A stretch of DNA of 64,000 nt from Owenweeksia sp965229445 (GTDB lineage Bacteria > Bacteroidota > Bacteroidia > Flavobacteriales > Schleiferiaceae): assembly GCA_965229445.1 (NCBI GenBank), contig OZ245876.1, forward strand, positions 2,604,001 to 2,668,000, read 5' to 3'. Below are positions 1-9,058 of this stretch, one piece after another. The notes under the pieces are model-generated. The model saw only the letters and a program-made list of their open reading frames with translations, was not told the origin of the DNA and ran no database searches. The translations under genes and the position numbers were made by a program. How positions within the stretch are numbered: the stretch's first letter is position 1; each line of letters opens with the position of its first letter.

Positions 1-350
1 TTGACCTGGCATCCTAAGCGCCAGTTCTCCTGAACCTCTTTACGAGTGAAATATCCAACCTCAGTTGGCAGAATCTCTCCCCCCCCTTCTAAAACCTGAC
101 ATTTACACATCGCACAAGTACCACCTCCCCCGCAGGCGGAAGGCAGAAATATCTTTTGCTCAGACAAGGTCGTTAACAGCGTTTCTCCAGATTCAACTTC
201 CTTTTCCTCTCCATTGATATTGAGAGTTACCGGACCGGAGGGTGCCAATTTTGCTTTGGCGGTGAGCAGTATGCCTACCAGCAAAAAAATTACGATGAAA
301 AACACCACAATACTGGCGATAACAATAGTAGAGGTTGTAAGTAAAACCAT
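1..350 (-). CDS. nqrF: Na+-translocating NADH:quinone reductase subunit F (partial)
   Basis: N-terminal 116 codons or so of NqrF; the rest runs off the left edge. NqrF takes electrons from NADH through FAD and a [2Fe-2S] cluster into the Na+-NQR complex. The translation opens with a membrane helix (MVLLTTSTIVIASIVVFFIV). A plant-type ferredoxin domain follows, with the cluster motif ACGGGGTCAMC (C-x5-C-x2-C) and the fourth cysteine in WRLGCQ near the window edge, so all four ligands are present. The FAD/NADH domains are not visible. The ATG at 348-350 is the first in frame. It is the last gene of the nqrA-F operon, 22 bp after nqrE. Confidence 0.95.
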   Translation of the reverse strand, partial: MVLLTTSTIVIASIVVFFIVIFLLVGILLTAKAKLAPSGPVTLNINGEEKEVESGETLLTTLSEQKIFLPSACGGGGTCAMCKCQVLEGGGEILPTEVGYFTRKEVQENWRLGCQV

Positions 351-372
351 GTCTCAGTCTGCTATTAATCAG

Positions 373-1020
373 TTACAACTTAATTCCCATGAAGGCCATG
401 AAGGCAATGCCCATTAGACCAGTAACAATAAAGGTTATTCCCAGCCCACGCAGCGGAGCAGGAATATGAGAATAGCGAATTTTTTCACGAATGGCCGCAA
501 TGGCTACAATGGCCAGAAACCATCCAACGCCACTGCCTAAGCCAAATACAGAAGCTTCCGTTATGGAGTTATAGTTCCGTTCCTGCATAAACAAAGAACC
601 ACCTAAAATGGAGCAATTAACGGCAATCAGAGGCAAAAATATACCCAGAGCGCCATAAAGAGCGGGAGCAAACTTCTCCACCACCATCTCTACCAATTGC
701 ACCATGGATGCAATTACTGCAATAAACATGATGAAGGACAAGAAGCTAAGATCAACACTCGCAAAGAGCATTTCTTCGGGAGTGGTATGACCCATAAGCT
801 TATCCAACCATACCAAAGCTCCTTCTTTTAAGACAAAATTCTCCAATAAATAGTTTACCGGAACCGTGATGCCCAATACAAAAATTACAGCAGCACCCAA
901 GCCTACGCCCGTAGTCACCTTTTTAGACACTGCCAGATAAGAACACATGCCCAGGAAGTAGGCAAAGATCATGTTCTCAACAAAGATGGACTTAACGAAT
1001 ATGTTTACTAATTCCTGCAT
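373..1020 (-). CDS. nqrE: Na+-NQR subunit E
   Basis: Integral membrane subunit of the Na+-pumping NADH:quinone oxidoreductase. The 215-residue product is almost wholly hydrophobic, with about six helices. Cys26 in LGMCSYLAV and the cysteine in AVNCSILGG match the family positions that, together with two cysteines of NqrD, hold the intramembrane iron-sulfur centre. It is slightly longer than the usual ~200 residues, with a hydrophilic loop around residues 65-85 (KLMGHTTPEE). It lies 6 bp after nqrD and is almost certainly co-transcribed with it. Confidence 0.96.
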   Translation of the reverse strand: MQELVNIFVKSIFVENMIFAYFLGMCSYLAVSKKVTTGVGLGAAVIFVLGITVPVNYLLENFVLKEGALVWLDKLMGHTTPEEMLFASVDLSFLSFIMFIAVIASMVQLVEMVVEKFAPALYGALGIFLPLIAVNCSILGGSLFMQERNYNSITEASVFGLGSGVGWFLAIVAIAAIREKIRYSHIPAPLRGLGITFIVTGLMGIAFMAFMGIKL

Positions 1021-1026
1021 ATCAGA

Positions 1027-1710
1027 TTAGTTTTCTTCGATTAGTTTGGTGTTGCGTGAACGTTGTACCCAAATAATAATTCCCACAGTAATCAGCGCCA
1101 TTGGCGGTAATAGCATCAAGCCATTATTTGCGTAATAACCTCCATTATCCATATACCAGCTCTCGGGAATAATCTGAAGGCCAAATATTTGTCCCGATCC
1201 AAAAAGCTCCCGGAAAAAAGCCACTGCAAGGAGAATCCAGGCATAACCAAAGGCGTTGCCAAGTCCATCAAGGAAAGATTTCCAGGGCCCATTACCCAAG
1301 GCAAAAGCTTCAAACCTCCCCATGATAATACAGTTGGTAATAATAAGTCCAACAAATACGGATAGCTCCTTACTAACATCATAGACAAATGCCTTAAGCA
1401 CCTGATCCACCAGGATCACCAGTGAGGCTACCACCACCAATTGCACGATAATTCGAATGCGGTTAGGGATCATATTTCTGAGCAGTGAAATGATCACATT
1501 TCCTACTGCCAAAACAAACAGCACTGAAATAGACATTACCAGAGCCGGGTAAAGCTTCACGGTAATGGCCAGTGCTGAACATATCCCCAGCACTTGCACC
1601 GTAATGGGGTTGTCATCGTTTAAGGGATCGCTAATGAGCTTGCGGTTCTTCTTGCTGAAGAGGGGCTCTCTAGGCTTTTTCTCTTGTTCTACAACTGCTG
1701 TTTCCGCCAT
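1027..1710 (-). CDS. nqrD: Na+-NQR subunit D
   Basis: Membrane subunit of Na+-NQR, homologous to NqrE with inverted topology. The 227-residue protein has about six helices. The cysteines in VLGICSALA and IITNCIIMG are the NqrD share of the intramembrane iron-sulfur ligands. The N terminus carries a charged extension of about 35 residues (EQEKKPREPLFSKKNRK) before the conserved LISDPL start region. Seven bases separate it from nqrC and six from nqrE. Confidence 0.96.
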   Translation of the reverse strand: MAETAVVEQEKKPREPLFSKKNRKLISDPLNDDNPITVQVLGICSALAITVKLYPALVMSISVLFVLAVGNVIISLLRNMIPNRIRIIVQLVVVASLVILVDQVLKAFVYDVSKELSVFVGLIITNCIIMGRFEAFALGNGPWKSFLDGLGNAFGYAWILLAVAFFRELFGSGQIFGLQIIPESWYMDNGGYYANNGLMLLPPMALITVGIIIWVQRSRNTKLIEEN

Positions 1711-1717
1711 GACTTAA

Positions 1718-2464
1718 TTATTGAATACTAGCTAGTTCTTTTTCTTCAGACAGGTTTTTACCCTGTGCCCTGGAGCTCGTACTTCTCAGGTACTCCAGAT
1801 AAGGTTTAACCGAATTATCAATCATATCCTGCACGCCAACCGAAGTAATGGTCCCGCCGGAGATGCCGTCTACTTCATGTTCGCCTGAAGCGTCTCCTTT
1901 GCGAACCTCTATGCCCACAAATTCTCCGTCGTCCATAATTTTCTTTCCGGGAAACTGATCCATAAAAATTGGGGTGGAAATTTCAGCTCCCAGACCAGGT
2001 GTTTCCGTTTTGTGGTCAAATGTGGCTCCAAATACTGTATTCACATCATCCTCCAATGCCATATACCCCCAAATTGGACCCCAGAGACCTTTTCCATACA
2101 GAGGGATTATATAAAACTTCTTTCCCTCCTTTTCGGCAATGTACAGAGGAACATTACGCTCAGACGGTGCTTTCACAATCTCCTTTTTTAGCTCAACGTC
2201 AAAGGCTACCAGATCATCCACCTCTTCCCCATTGTTTAAAACCAAAGCTTCAGTAATGTACTGGTCATAGGGTTCTTCCGAAGCATCACGAGCCACTTCC
2301 ACACCTATCGATGCCAGGATGCTCTGCTTCTTTTCCAGCGAGATGTTTTTGTCTTGCATAGGCTTTAGGGATGTGGCGGCAAAGGATAAAATTGCGGCCA
2401 CCACTACCACCATTACAGCAGCAAATGTGAATGTATATCCATTATTATTTACGTCCATTCTCAA
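1718..2464 (-). CDS. nqrC: Na+-NQR subunit C, FMN-carrying
   Basis: One N-terminal membrane helix (residues ~11-31) followed by a periplasmic domain that carries covalently bound FMN on a threonine. The flavinylation site reads DGISGGTITS, with Thr205 as the expected acceptor; the residue before it is Gly, where the textbook motif has Ala (SGAT). The flavin would be attached by the ApbE transferase, which is not in this window. The start overlaps the nqrB stop by four bases (2461-2464, ATGA), which suggests translational coupling. An alternative start is Met3. Confidence 0.95.
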   Translation of the reverse strand: MRMDVNNNGYTFTFAAVMVVVVAAILSFAATSLKPMQDKNISLEKKQSILASIGVEVARDASEEPYDQYITEALVLNNGEEVDDLVAFDVELKKEIVKAPSERNVPLYIAEKEGKKFYIIPLYGKGLWGPIWGYMALEDDVNTVFGATFDHKTETPGLGAEISTPIFMDQFPGKKIMDDGEFVGIEVRKGDASGEHEVDGISGGTITSVGVQDMIDNSVKPYLEYLRSTSSRAQGKNLSEEKELASIQ

Positions 2465-3651
2465 GCAGTTTTAAGAGCAAGGCGCTTCTTGCGTTTCTTG
2501 ATATTAGCTTCAATTACATAATGATCAATGAGGGGAGCCATCACGTTCATAAATAAGATAGCCATCATAATACCTTCAGGATAGGCCGGATTAAACACCC
2601 GGATCATAATCCCTAAAAAGCCGATCAAAAATCCATAAATCCATTTTCCCCGCGCAGTTTGTGATGCGGTGACCGGATCTGTAGCCATAAACACCACTCC
2701 AAAGGCGAAACTTCCCATAATCAGATGTTGCCAGTAGGGAACCGCCATAAATGCTTGTTGTTCTGGCGAGATGGCCATATCTGCTACCGCATTAAAAATT
2801 AATCCCATAGCAATTCCACCGAGTAAGGCAGAAAACATGATACGCCAACTTCCAATACCGGTATACAGCAAAATTGCTGCTCCAATAAGGATAGCAATAA
2901 CCGAAGTTTCACCAATAGATCCCGGAATCAATCCGGTCAACATACTGGTTTGGTCATAACTTGTTGTACCCGTAGTAGCGAGCTCGCCTAAGGGTGTGGC
3001 GCCAGAGAAGCCATCCACTACTGCCTGCCCTTCCCTGGGAGTTGTGTTGATCCACACCTTATCACCCGACATCCAGGTGGGGTAAGCAAAGAATGCAAAC
3101 ACCCGGGCGGTTAGTGCAGGATTCATAATATTCATTCCTGTGCCCCCAAATACTTCCTTGCCAATTATGACGGCAAAGATTACCGAAAGTGCAAGCATCC
3201 AGAGTGGTAAATCCACGGGCATTATTAGTGGTATAAGCATTCCTGAAACCAGGTAACCCTCATTTATCTGATGTTTATTAATGACGCAAAACGCGAATTC
3301 AACTCCCAGACCAACAGCATAGGAAACAACCACCATGGGTAACACCTTACCTGCTCCAAAAAGAAAGCGGTCCCAGAAAGTTACTGTATCGCTCATACCA
3401 AGAGCATCGTAATGCCAATAACCGACATTCCACATGCCAAAAAGCAGGGCTGGAACCAGCGCAAAAACCACCGTGATCATCGTACGCTTTAAGTCTATGC
3501 CGTCACGGATATGAGCTCCTGTATGCGCCGTATGGCCTGGCACAAATAAAAAGGTGGCAAAGCCGTCATAAACAGGATAATACTTCTCAAGCTTTCCGCC
3601 TTCCTCAAAATGAGGCTTTACGGAATTTAATATGTTCTTAAAGATTTTCAT
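2461..3651 (-). CDS. nqrB: Na+-NQR subunit B, FMN- and riboflavin-carrying
   Basis: Large membrane subunit that forms the central part of the Na+ path. The 396-residue protein has about ten helices. The covalent FMN motif DGFSGATPLGE is present with Thr219 as acceptor. The conserved GKEVFGGTGMNIMNPAL segment follows the first helix bundle. It lies 16 bp after nqrA and its stop overlaps the nqrC start. All known key residues that can be recognised are intact. Confidence 0.96.
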   Translation of the reverse strand: MKIFKNILNSVKPHFEEGGKLEKYYPVYDGFATFLFVPGHTAHTGAHIRDGIDLKRTMITVVFALVPALLFGMWNVGYWHYDALGMSDTVTFWDRFLFGAGKVLPMVVVSYAVGLGVEFAFCVINKHQINEGYLVSGMLIPLIMPVDLPLWMLALSVIFAVIIGKEVFGGTGMNIMNPALTARVFAFFAYPTWMSGDKVWINTTPREGQAVVDGFSGATPLGELATTGTTSYDQTSMLTGLIPGSIGETSVIAILIGAAILLYTGIGSWRIMFSALLGGIAMGLIFNAVADMAISPEQQAFMAVPYWQHLIMGSFAFGVVFMATDPVTASQTARGKWIYGFLIGFLGIMIRVFNPAYPEGIMMAILFMNVMAPLIDHYVIEANIKKRKKRLALKTA

Positions 3652-3667
3652 TCTTTCTCAAAGTATA

Positions 3668-5020
3668 TTAATCTCCTAACTCCTGTAACATTAAATCAAG
3701 TCCTTCGCGAACAGTCTCCTGAACCGGAGTTTTTGAAGTGCAAACCACTTCACACAAGGCCAAATCCTCCTCAACTACCTCGTATATACCCAGGTTCTCC
3801 ATGGCTTCTATATCCTTAACCATGATCGATTTTAAAAGTTGAACAGGATATATGTCAAAGGGAAAAACTTTTTCATACTCCCCGGTAATCACAAAGGCCC
3901 GTTCCTCGCCATTCATACTTGCATCAAGCTTATACGCTTTATTTGGCATCATCCAAGAAAACAAGGCTCTGGAAATGGAAAACTTATGGAAGTTTGGGGT
4001 GATCCAACCAAAAAACTGATCCTCACCACCTTCTTCAATGACACTCACCCCTTGATCAAAGAATCCGAGGTATCCATCATTGGTGATTTTTGTTCCGGTG
4101 AGCACGTTGCCACTAATCACGCGACTATCGTCCTTCAGGTTGTTTAGCAACAGGTTTTTCACCGATGCCCCCATCATCGTTTTGTAATACTTTGGATCCA
4201 TGACATTGCTGCCGGCCACGGGAATATTGATGCGCGTATCGTATTTGCCCGTTAAAAACAGTCGACCAATGATGGCCACCTGCTGTGGGTTGAGTGTCCA
4301 AACATGCTCACCTTTATTAATAGGATCAACACGATTGATTTGCACCCCTACATTCCCGGCAGGATGAGGCCCTTTGAAGCTATGAAACTTCACGCCTTTA
4401 CAGGCTGTAAACACCGTGGATGGTCTGGTATTGGCATTTAGACCAAGATGAATAGACCCCGAGGTTAATTTACTCAATGCATCAATTCCCGTCTGAAACT
4501 CTTTCTCCATACCGTGGAGCGCAAAGTCATAATCAATTCCCAGAGGTGCGGAATCAAAACATGAAATAAAGATGCTCTTAGGCTGGTTATTGGGGTTGGC
4601 GAGAATATTATAAGGCCGCTGTTTGATAAATGGCCAGCATCCCGATCCAAGGAGCTTCTTTTTTATCTCTTCCGCATCCAGAGAAGCCGGATCTGCCGCA
4701 ACAAAGTCCAGATAATCGATTTCCTTGTCGGCAAGAATTCTAATTTCCAGCAACTTGCGTTTTGCTCCGCGTCGAATTTCCGCCACTTCTCCGCTTACAG
4801 GGGAGCAAATAACCACCTCCTCTCTATCCTTGCTAAACAAAACAGGAGAACCGGCTTTAACTTCATCGCCCTCGCGCACGGAAAGCTTGAGCTTAGCGCC
4901 TGGAAAATCAGTTGGTTTTACCGCGAATGTTTCGGGGAGTTCTGCGTTTGCGTAAACCTGCTCAGCCTTGCCTTGCAGTTTGATGTCAACGCCACGCGTA
5001 ATCTTGAATGTGTCTGACAT
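3668..5020 (-). CDS. nqrA: Na+-NQR subunit A
   Basis: First gene of the nqrABCDEF operon and the soluble cytoplasmic subunit linked to quinone binding. The 450-residue protein has normal length, with the family N terminus (FKITRGVDIKLQGKAEQ), the biotinyl-lipoyl-like segment around LKLSVREGDEVKAGSPVLF, and the conserved FTACKGVKFHSFKGPHPAGNVG stretch in two parts near the middle. It is transcribed away from the T9SS plug gene, with 156 bp between the two starts. The ATG at 5018-5020 begins the family-typical sequence. Confidence 0.96.
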   Translation of the reverse strand: MSDTFKITRGVDIKLQGKAEQVYANAELPETFAVKPTDFPGAKLKLSVREGDEVKAGSPVLFSKDREEVVICSPVSGEVAEIRRGAKRKLLEIRILADKEIDYLDFVAADPASLDAEEIKKKLLGSGCWPFIKQRPYNILANPNNQPKSIFISCFDSAPLGIDYDFALHGMEKEFQTGIDALSKLTSGSIHLGLNANTRPSTVFTACKGVKFHSFKGPHPAGNVGVQINRVDPINKGEHVWTLNPQQVAIIGRLFLTGKYDTRINIPVAGSNVMDPKYYKTMMGASVKNLLLNNLKDDSRVISGNVLTGTKITNDGYLGFFDQGVSVIEEGGEDQFFGWITPNFHKFSISRALFSWMMPNKAYKLDASMNGEERAFVITGEYEKVFPFDIYPVQLLKSIMVKDIEAMENLGIYEVVEEDLALCEVVCTSKTPVQETVREGLDLMLQELGD

Positions 5021-5057
5021 TAGCTTAGAATCAAAAAATTCTAACTTATTTTGGCCG

Positions 5058-5065
5058 CAAAAGTA
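5058..5065 (-). promoter_or_regulatory. Probable -7 element of the nqr operon
   Basis: On the minus strand this reads TACTTTTG, which fits the Bacteroidota -7 consensus TAnnTTTG. It lies 37 bases upstream of the nqrA start. No convincing TTG -33 element was seen at the usual spacing, so the call rests on the -7 box and position alone. Confidence 0.5.
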
Positions 5066-5176
5066 TAAAGTGGCCTTGTTTTAGATAAGTTATCTATATT
5101 ATTTAGAGCCTGTCTAAACAGCGGGCAAAGTTACTTAATAAAGACATTCATCCTTCGCAGAAGTCAATCAGTTTTA

Positions 5177-6487
5177 ATGAATACTAAATGCTTTCGTCTC
5201 ATCGCCCTCGTAATTGCCACTTTGAGTGTTGCCACTCAGACCAGTGCACAGTATGCTATAGACCAATATTACAAACAAGGTGAGCTCAAGTATGAGGACC
5301 ATATTTACAAGCCCGGCATAAGGACCGTCAAACTCCATCCCACGGGCAAACCCATGGAAATGCCCGTGGTGGCACTTCGTGCCGGTCAATCTTTAGAATT
5401 GAGTTTTGATGACCTTTTTGCAGACTATATGAACATGAGTTACACGCTTATTCACTGTGATGCGGATTGGGCTCCCTCCAACTTGTTAAAGCAGGAATAT
5501 ATTCCGCGCATTCAGGAGGGATACATTCAAGAATACGCCTACAGCATAAATGCCTTAATTCCTTACACTAATTATAAACTTACCCTTCCCAATAACGACA
5601 TGACCATTACAAAGTCTGGAAATTATCTGTTGGTGGTTTATGTTTCGGGCGATGAATCAGATTTGGTATTGACCAAGCGGTTTATGGTTTTTGAGGATCG
5701 GGTTACCGTGGGTGGTGTTGTAAAAAGAGCCAGTCGGGTGGATCTCATGAACGAGTATCAGGAAGTGGATTTTTTCATCAGCCATCCCAATTACCAATTT
5801 CAGGATCCCTTTACCGATTTAAAAGTAAAGCTCCTGCAAAACCAACGTTGGGACAATGCCATACACAACCTGAAGCCTCAGTTTATGCAAAACTCAAAGT
5901 TGTTATATCAGTATGATCTTGAAAATACCTTTAAGGGTAATTCAGAATTTAGATTTTTTGACTTAAAAACCACCCAATCACTGGGAATTAATGTGCGTCA
6001 TATTGAACGCGATACCGCCTTTACGGCTTACCTAAAAAAGGATCAACCCCGAGCTATATCTAAATACACCTACAACGACGATATTAATGGTCAATATATT
6101 ATTCGCCGGCTCGACGCACGCGATTCGGAGACGGAATCAGATTATGTCTATGTAGATTTCTACCTGGAATATCCCAGTCCATTAAAGGAGAGCGATGTTT
6201 ATGTTTTTGGCAGGATGACGGACTGGAAATTATTGCCAGAATTTAAGTTGCAGTACAATTACGACCGAAAGGCCTATCAAAATAAAATCTTACTGAAGCA
6301 AGGAACCTATAATTATGCCTATGCCCTTTTAGATGGCACTGTGATGAGCGCGGATCTGGCCACCATAGATGGTAGTCATTGGGAAACCGAAAATACCTAT
6401 CAAATTTTGGTGTACAACAGACAGGTTGGTGAGCGTTATGACAGATTAATAGGATTTGGCGATCTTAGCTCAGCTGATCTATTTTAA
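5177..6487 (+). CDS. DUF5103 type IX secretion system plug protein
   Basis: 436 residues with a clear signal peptide (cleavage expected after ATQTSAQ, about residue 25). The sequence matches the DUF5103 family: YEDHIYKP near the mature N terminus, the SYTLIHCDADWAPSNL segment, and ITKSGNYLLVVY. Members are known as the Plug protein that closes the SprA translocon pore of the type IX secretion system when no substrate passes. It would act in the periplasm or outer membrane. The genomic partner (sprA) is not in this window, but the sorting domain on the protein at 38573-40180 shows the system is used. It is divergent from nqrA and sits 15 bp before the DUF3667 gene. Confidence 0.85.
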   Translation: MNTKCFRLIALVIATLSVATQTSAQYAIDQYYKQGELKYEDHIYKPGIRTVKLHPTGKPMEMPVVALRAGQSLELSFDDLFADYMNMSYTLIHCDADWAPSNLLKQEYIPRIQEGYIQEYAYSINALIPYTNYKLTLPNNDMTITKSGNYLLVVYVSGDESDLVLTKRFMVFEDRVTVGGVVKRASRVDLMNEYQEVDFFISHPNYQFQDPFTDLKVKLLQNQRWDNAIHNLKPQFMQNSKLLYQYDLENTFKGNSEFRFFDLKTTQSLGINVRHIERDTAFTAYLKKDQPRAISKYTYNDDINGQYIIRRLDARDSETESDYVYVDFYLEYPSPLKESDVYVFGRMTDWKLLPEFKLQYNYDRKAYQNKILLKQGTYNYAYALLDGTVMSADLATIDGSHWETENTYQILVYNRQVGERYDRLIGFGDLSSADLF

Positions 6488-6502
6488 ACCATCATTAAAT
6501 AA

Positions 6503-7489
6503 TTGAACAAACAGGTTAAGAAAGCCGACACCTGCCCCAACTGTGGTTATCCGCTTCAGGGGGAGAACTTTTGCCCCCGCTGTGGTCAGAAAAATGATAT
6601 TCGCCGCATTCGATTCAGGCACTTCATTTGGGAAAGCTTAAGCAATTTCTTCGCCGTAGACGGAAGGTTCATGCACACCCTGTCCGTGCTTTTCACCAAA
6701 CCCGGCGAGGTGCCAAAAGATTACATAAGCGGTAAAAGACAAAGGTATGTTCATCCCGTAAGGATCTATTTTCTGTCCTCCATCTTATTGCTATTTCTGA
6801 TTCAGTTTTCTGGAGAATCCAATGAAATAGTCCAAATAACCGAAACTGAACCATCTGAAGACAGCACCGAGGTAGCCACAGATGCTGTAACTCCGGGAGA
6901 CAGTCTCCTGCTTGAGTTTGCTGAAGCGCCCGAAGCAGTGGATTTGGAAAAGGAAGACCCCGGACGAATTTCAAAAATGATGGATTATTACAAGGAGTTT
7001 GGAGAAACAGATGCTGCCAAAGCCTTAAATGAATTAGATCTGGATTATTCTCTGGTGAATCGACTGCTATATACTCAAAGCATTAAAATTGCCGATTTTG
7101 ATGATCAGGAATTCAGCAAATATTTCGCATCTAAGCTCTTCTGGGTGCTCTTTTTGTTTCTCCCCATTTTGGCCGCCCTGCATCACTTGCTTTACCTAAG
7201 GCGAAAGTTTTATTACCCCGAACACCTATTCTTCACTTTTTACAATCAGGCAGCTCTGTTTCTGTTACTTGCCCTTGGGTTTAGTTTAATCCTAATCACC
7301 GGCTACGAAGGAGTAATTGTGATATTTATTCTAGGCTTTTTGCTTTATCAATTCATCGCTCTACGAAGGTTTTATGGCCAGGGAACTGGAAAGACTATTT
7401 TGAAGTTCATTATTCTCAACCTCATTAGTATTCCACTTTTCGGCATATTCTTTATCATTGCAGCCCTCATTACGTTCATCTTCTTCTAA
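6503..7489 (+). CDS. DUF3667 zinc-ribbon membrane protein
   Basis: 328 residues. An N-terminal zinc ribbon CPNCGYPL...CPRCGQK (residues ~11-30) is followed by the DUF3667 core (FRHFIWESLSNFFAVDGRF; LFTKPGEVPKDYISGKRQRYVHPVR), one helix, an acidic loop of about 120 residues, and three or four helices at the C terminus. Function is unknown. The start must be the TTG at 6503-6505: there is no ATG before the zinc ribbon, and the first in-frame Met lies deep inside the conserved core. It is 15 bp after the plug gene and 17 bp before sua5, so the three are likely co-transcribed. Confidence 0.85.
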   Translation: MNKQVKKADTCPNCGYPLQGENFCPRCGQKNDIRRIRFRHFIWESLSNFFAVDGRFMHTLSVLFTKPGEVPKDYISGKRQRYVHPVRIYFLSSILLLFLIQFSGESNEIVQITETEPSEDSTEVATDAVTPGDSLLLEFAEAPEAVDLEKEDPGRISKMMDYYKEFGETDAAKALNELDLDYSLVNRLLYTQSIKIADFDDQEFSKYFASKLFWVLFLFLPILAALHHLLYLRRKFYYPEHLFFTFYNQAALFLLLALGFSLILITGYEGVIVIFILGFLLYQFIALRRFYGQGTGKTILKFIILNLISIPLFGIFFIIAALITFIFF

Positions 7490-7506
7490 AATCACTGGAA
7501 TTTCTA

Positions 7507-8472
7507 ATGGCAGAAATTGGTATCGATATAAACAAGGCAATAAGCATTCTTCAGGATGGCGGTTTGGTAGCCATACCCACTGAAACGGTATATGGCCTTG
7601 CGGCAGATGGAACCAACGCCAAATCTGTAGCACGCATTTTTGAAGTAAAAAACCGACCCCACTTTGACCCTTTGATTTTGCACCTATTTGATGACAAGCA
7701 GGTGAATGAATACTGTAAAGATATTCCCAAGGGTTTTCATCGACTCTATGAACAGTTTAGCCCAGGGCCCTTAACTTTTATTCTTAAGAAGTCCGATAAA
7801 GTTCCTGATCTGGTCACTTCTGGCCAATCTACCGTAGCTATCCGTTTTCCTGAACACGAATTAACCCGTGAGGTTTTGGGTAAATCCGGTATGGCACTGG
7901 CTGCACCAAGTGCCAATCCATTTGGTTATATCAGTCCAACCACGGCCGCGCACGTTGAAGAACAATTAGGGCAGTATGTGGATTATATTATTGACGGTGG
8001 AGCTTGCAGAATAGGCTTAGAATCTACCATTGTTGATCTCAGTAGTGACATACCTAGAATTCTGCGCATAGGCGAAATCTCTAAAAAGGAGATAGCGGAT
8101 GTACTGGGAGAAGAAGTCCTGGTAAAAAAGGAACAAGAAAAGGATAGTCCCATCGCTCCGGGAATGATGGTCTCTCATTATGCTCCCGCCAAACCACTCA
8201 TGTTAGGAAGTGTGGAAGAATTGTTGGAGAAATTCCCACGTAAGAGAGCCGCAATTATCAGTCTTAAAACCATTTATCCGCAAGTACCAGCGCGTCATCA
8301 AAGATTACTATCTCCTAAAGGCGATTTAAAGGAAGCGGCTTCCAACTTATTTTCGGTCATGCGCCAACTCGATAAGATTGAAGTAGATCTAATTTTCGCT
8401 GAGATTTTCCCTGAAGAAGGCCTTGGCAATGCTATCAATGACCGACTTAAAAGAGCTTCGGCACAGCGGTAA
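7507..8472 (+). CDS. sua5: Threonylcarbamoyl-AMP synthase, Sua5 type
   Basis: Makes L-threonylcarbamoyladenylate from threonine, bicarbonate and ATP, the first step of t6A37 modification of ANN-decoding tRNAs. Residues ~10-200 form the YrdC domain, with PTETVYGLAAD, the FEVKNRP basic motif and APSAN. Residues ~215-321 form the C-terminal Sua5 domain, joined by the typical linker SPIAPGMMVSHYAPAKP. At 321 residues it is the long Sua5 form rather than the short TsaC. It is the last gene before a gene-free repeat region. Confidence 0.93.
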   Translation: MAEIGIDINKAISILQDGGLVAIPTETVYGLAADGTNAKSVARIFEVKNRPHFDPLILHLFDDKQVNEYCKDIPKGFHRLYEQFSPGPLTFILKKSDKVPDLVTSGQSTVAIRFPEHELTREVLGKSGMALAAPSANPFGYISPTTAAHVEEQLGQYVDYIIDGGACRIGLESTIVDLSSDIPRILRIGEISKKEIADVLGEEVLVKKEQEKDSPIAPGMMVSHYAPAKPLMLGSVEELLEKFPRKRAAIISLKTIYPQVPARHQRLLSPKGDLKEAASNLFSVMRQLDKIEVDLIFAEIFPEEGLGNAINDRLKRASAQR

Positions 8473-9058
8473 GGGCGCGATTGGCCCCTAAGTTTCCTGG
8501 AATTGATGCGTATCATTCAGCCTCGGACAAATGAATCACCTGGCATCATCGACACCCGTCATCCCTAAATCCCGACCAGTCGTTCAAGGGCTTTTAACGA
8601 GATTGGTATAATGCTCCCATTGCCACATTAAGCAAATTGGCATATTGACCACATCCGTCACCCGTCATCCTTCACTGGTTCTCCTTCCTTCCTTTTCCAT
8701 TGATGAAAAGGAAGCAAAAATCTAGGGCATTTTAAGAAACCTTTGCTTCGCAAACCGCAGTCAAAGCTGGGCTTCATGCTCTTTCAGCCTTTGGCTGACG
8801 CAATTTCGCCTGCTTTGCCGCTGGTTTTGCAAAATGCCCGGTTTATTCTGAGTTCACCACGTTCCACGTGGTAGGCGCACCACTTCTGTGGTTCAACACG
8901 TAGAACCTGAGAAGTCCCCTGAAAGGCGATAAGCAAGACAGAAAATGTCACATTGAGCACATTGCCATATTGGACACCCGTCACCGGTCATCCATCACCC
9001 ATCACCCAGCACATTGCCACATTAAGCAAATTGGCATATTGACCACATTCAACATCCA
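8473..9058. repeat. Gene-free repeat mosaic with hairpins and a 37-bp direct repeat
   Basis: No supportable gene in 586 bp. An exact 37-bp direct repeat occurs at 8618-8654 and 9012-9048, with a degenerate relative near 8952-8980. Between them lie several inverted repeats: 8688-8697/8705-8714 (10 bp, loop of 7), 8742-8746/8750-8754, 8784-8789/8793-8798, 8856-8862/8866-8872 (7 bp, loop of 3), and a long-range pair 8725-8733/8831-8839 (GGGCATTTT/AAAATGCCC). Around 8974-9010 is a degenerate run of short CATCACCC/GTCATCC-like units. It separates sua5 from the convergent lptB. The mixture looks like dispersed intergenic repeats, not a gene remnant. Confidence 0.7.
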
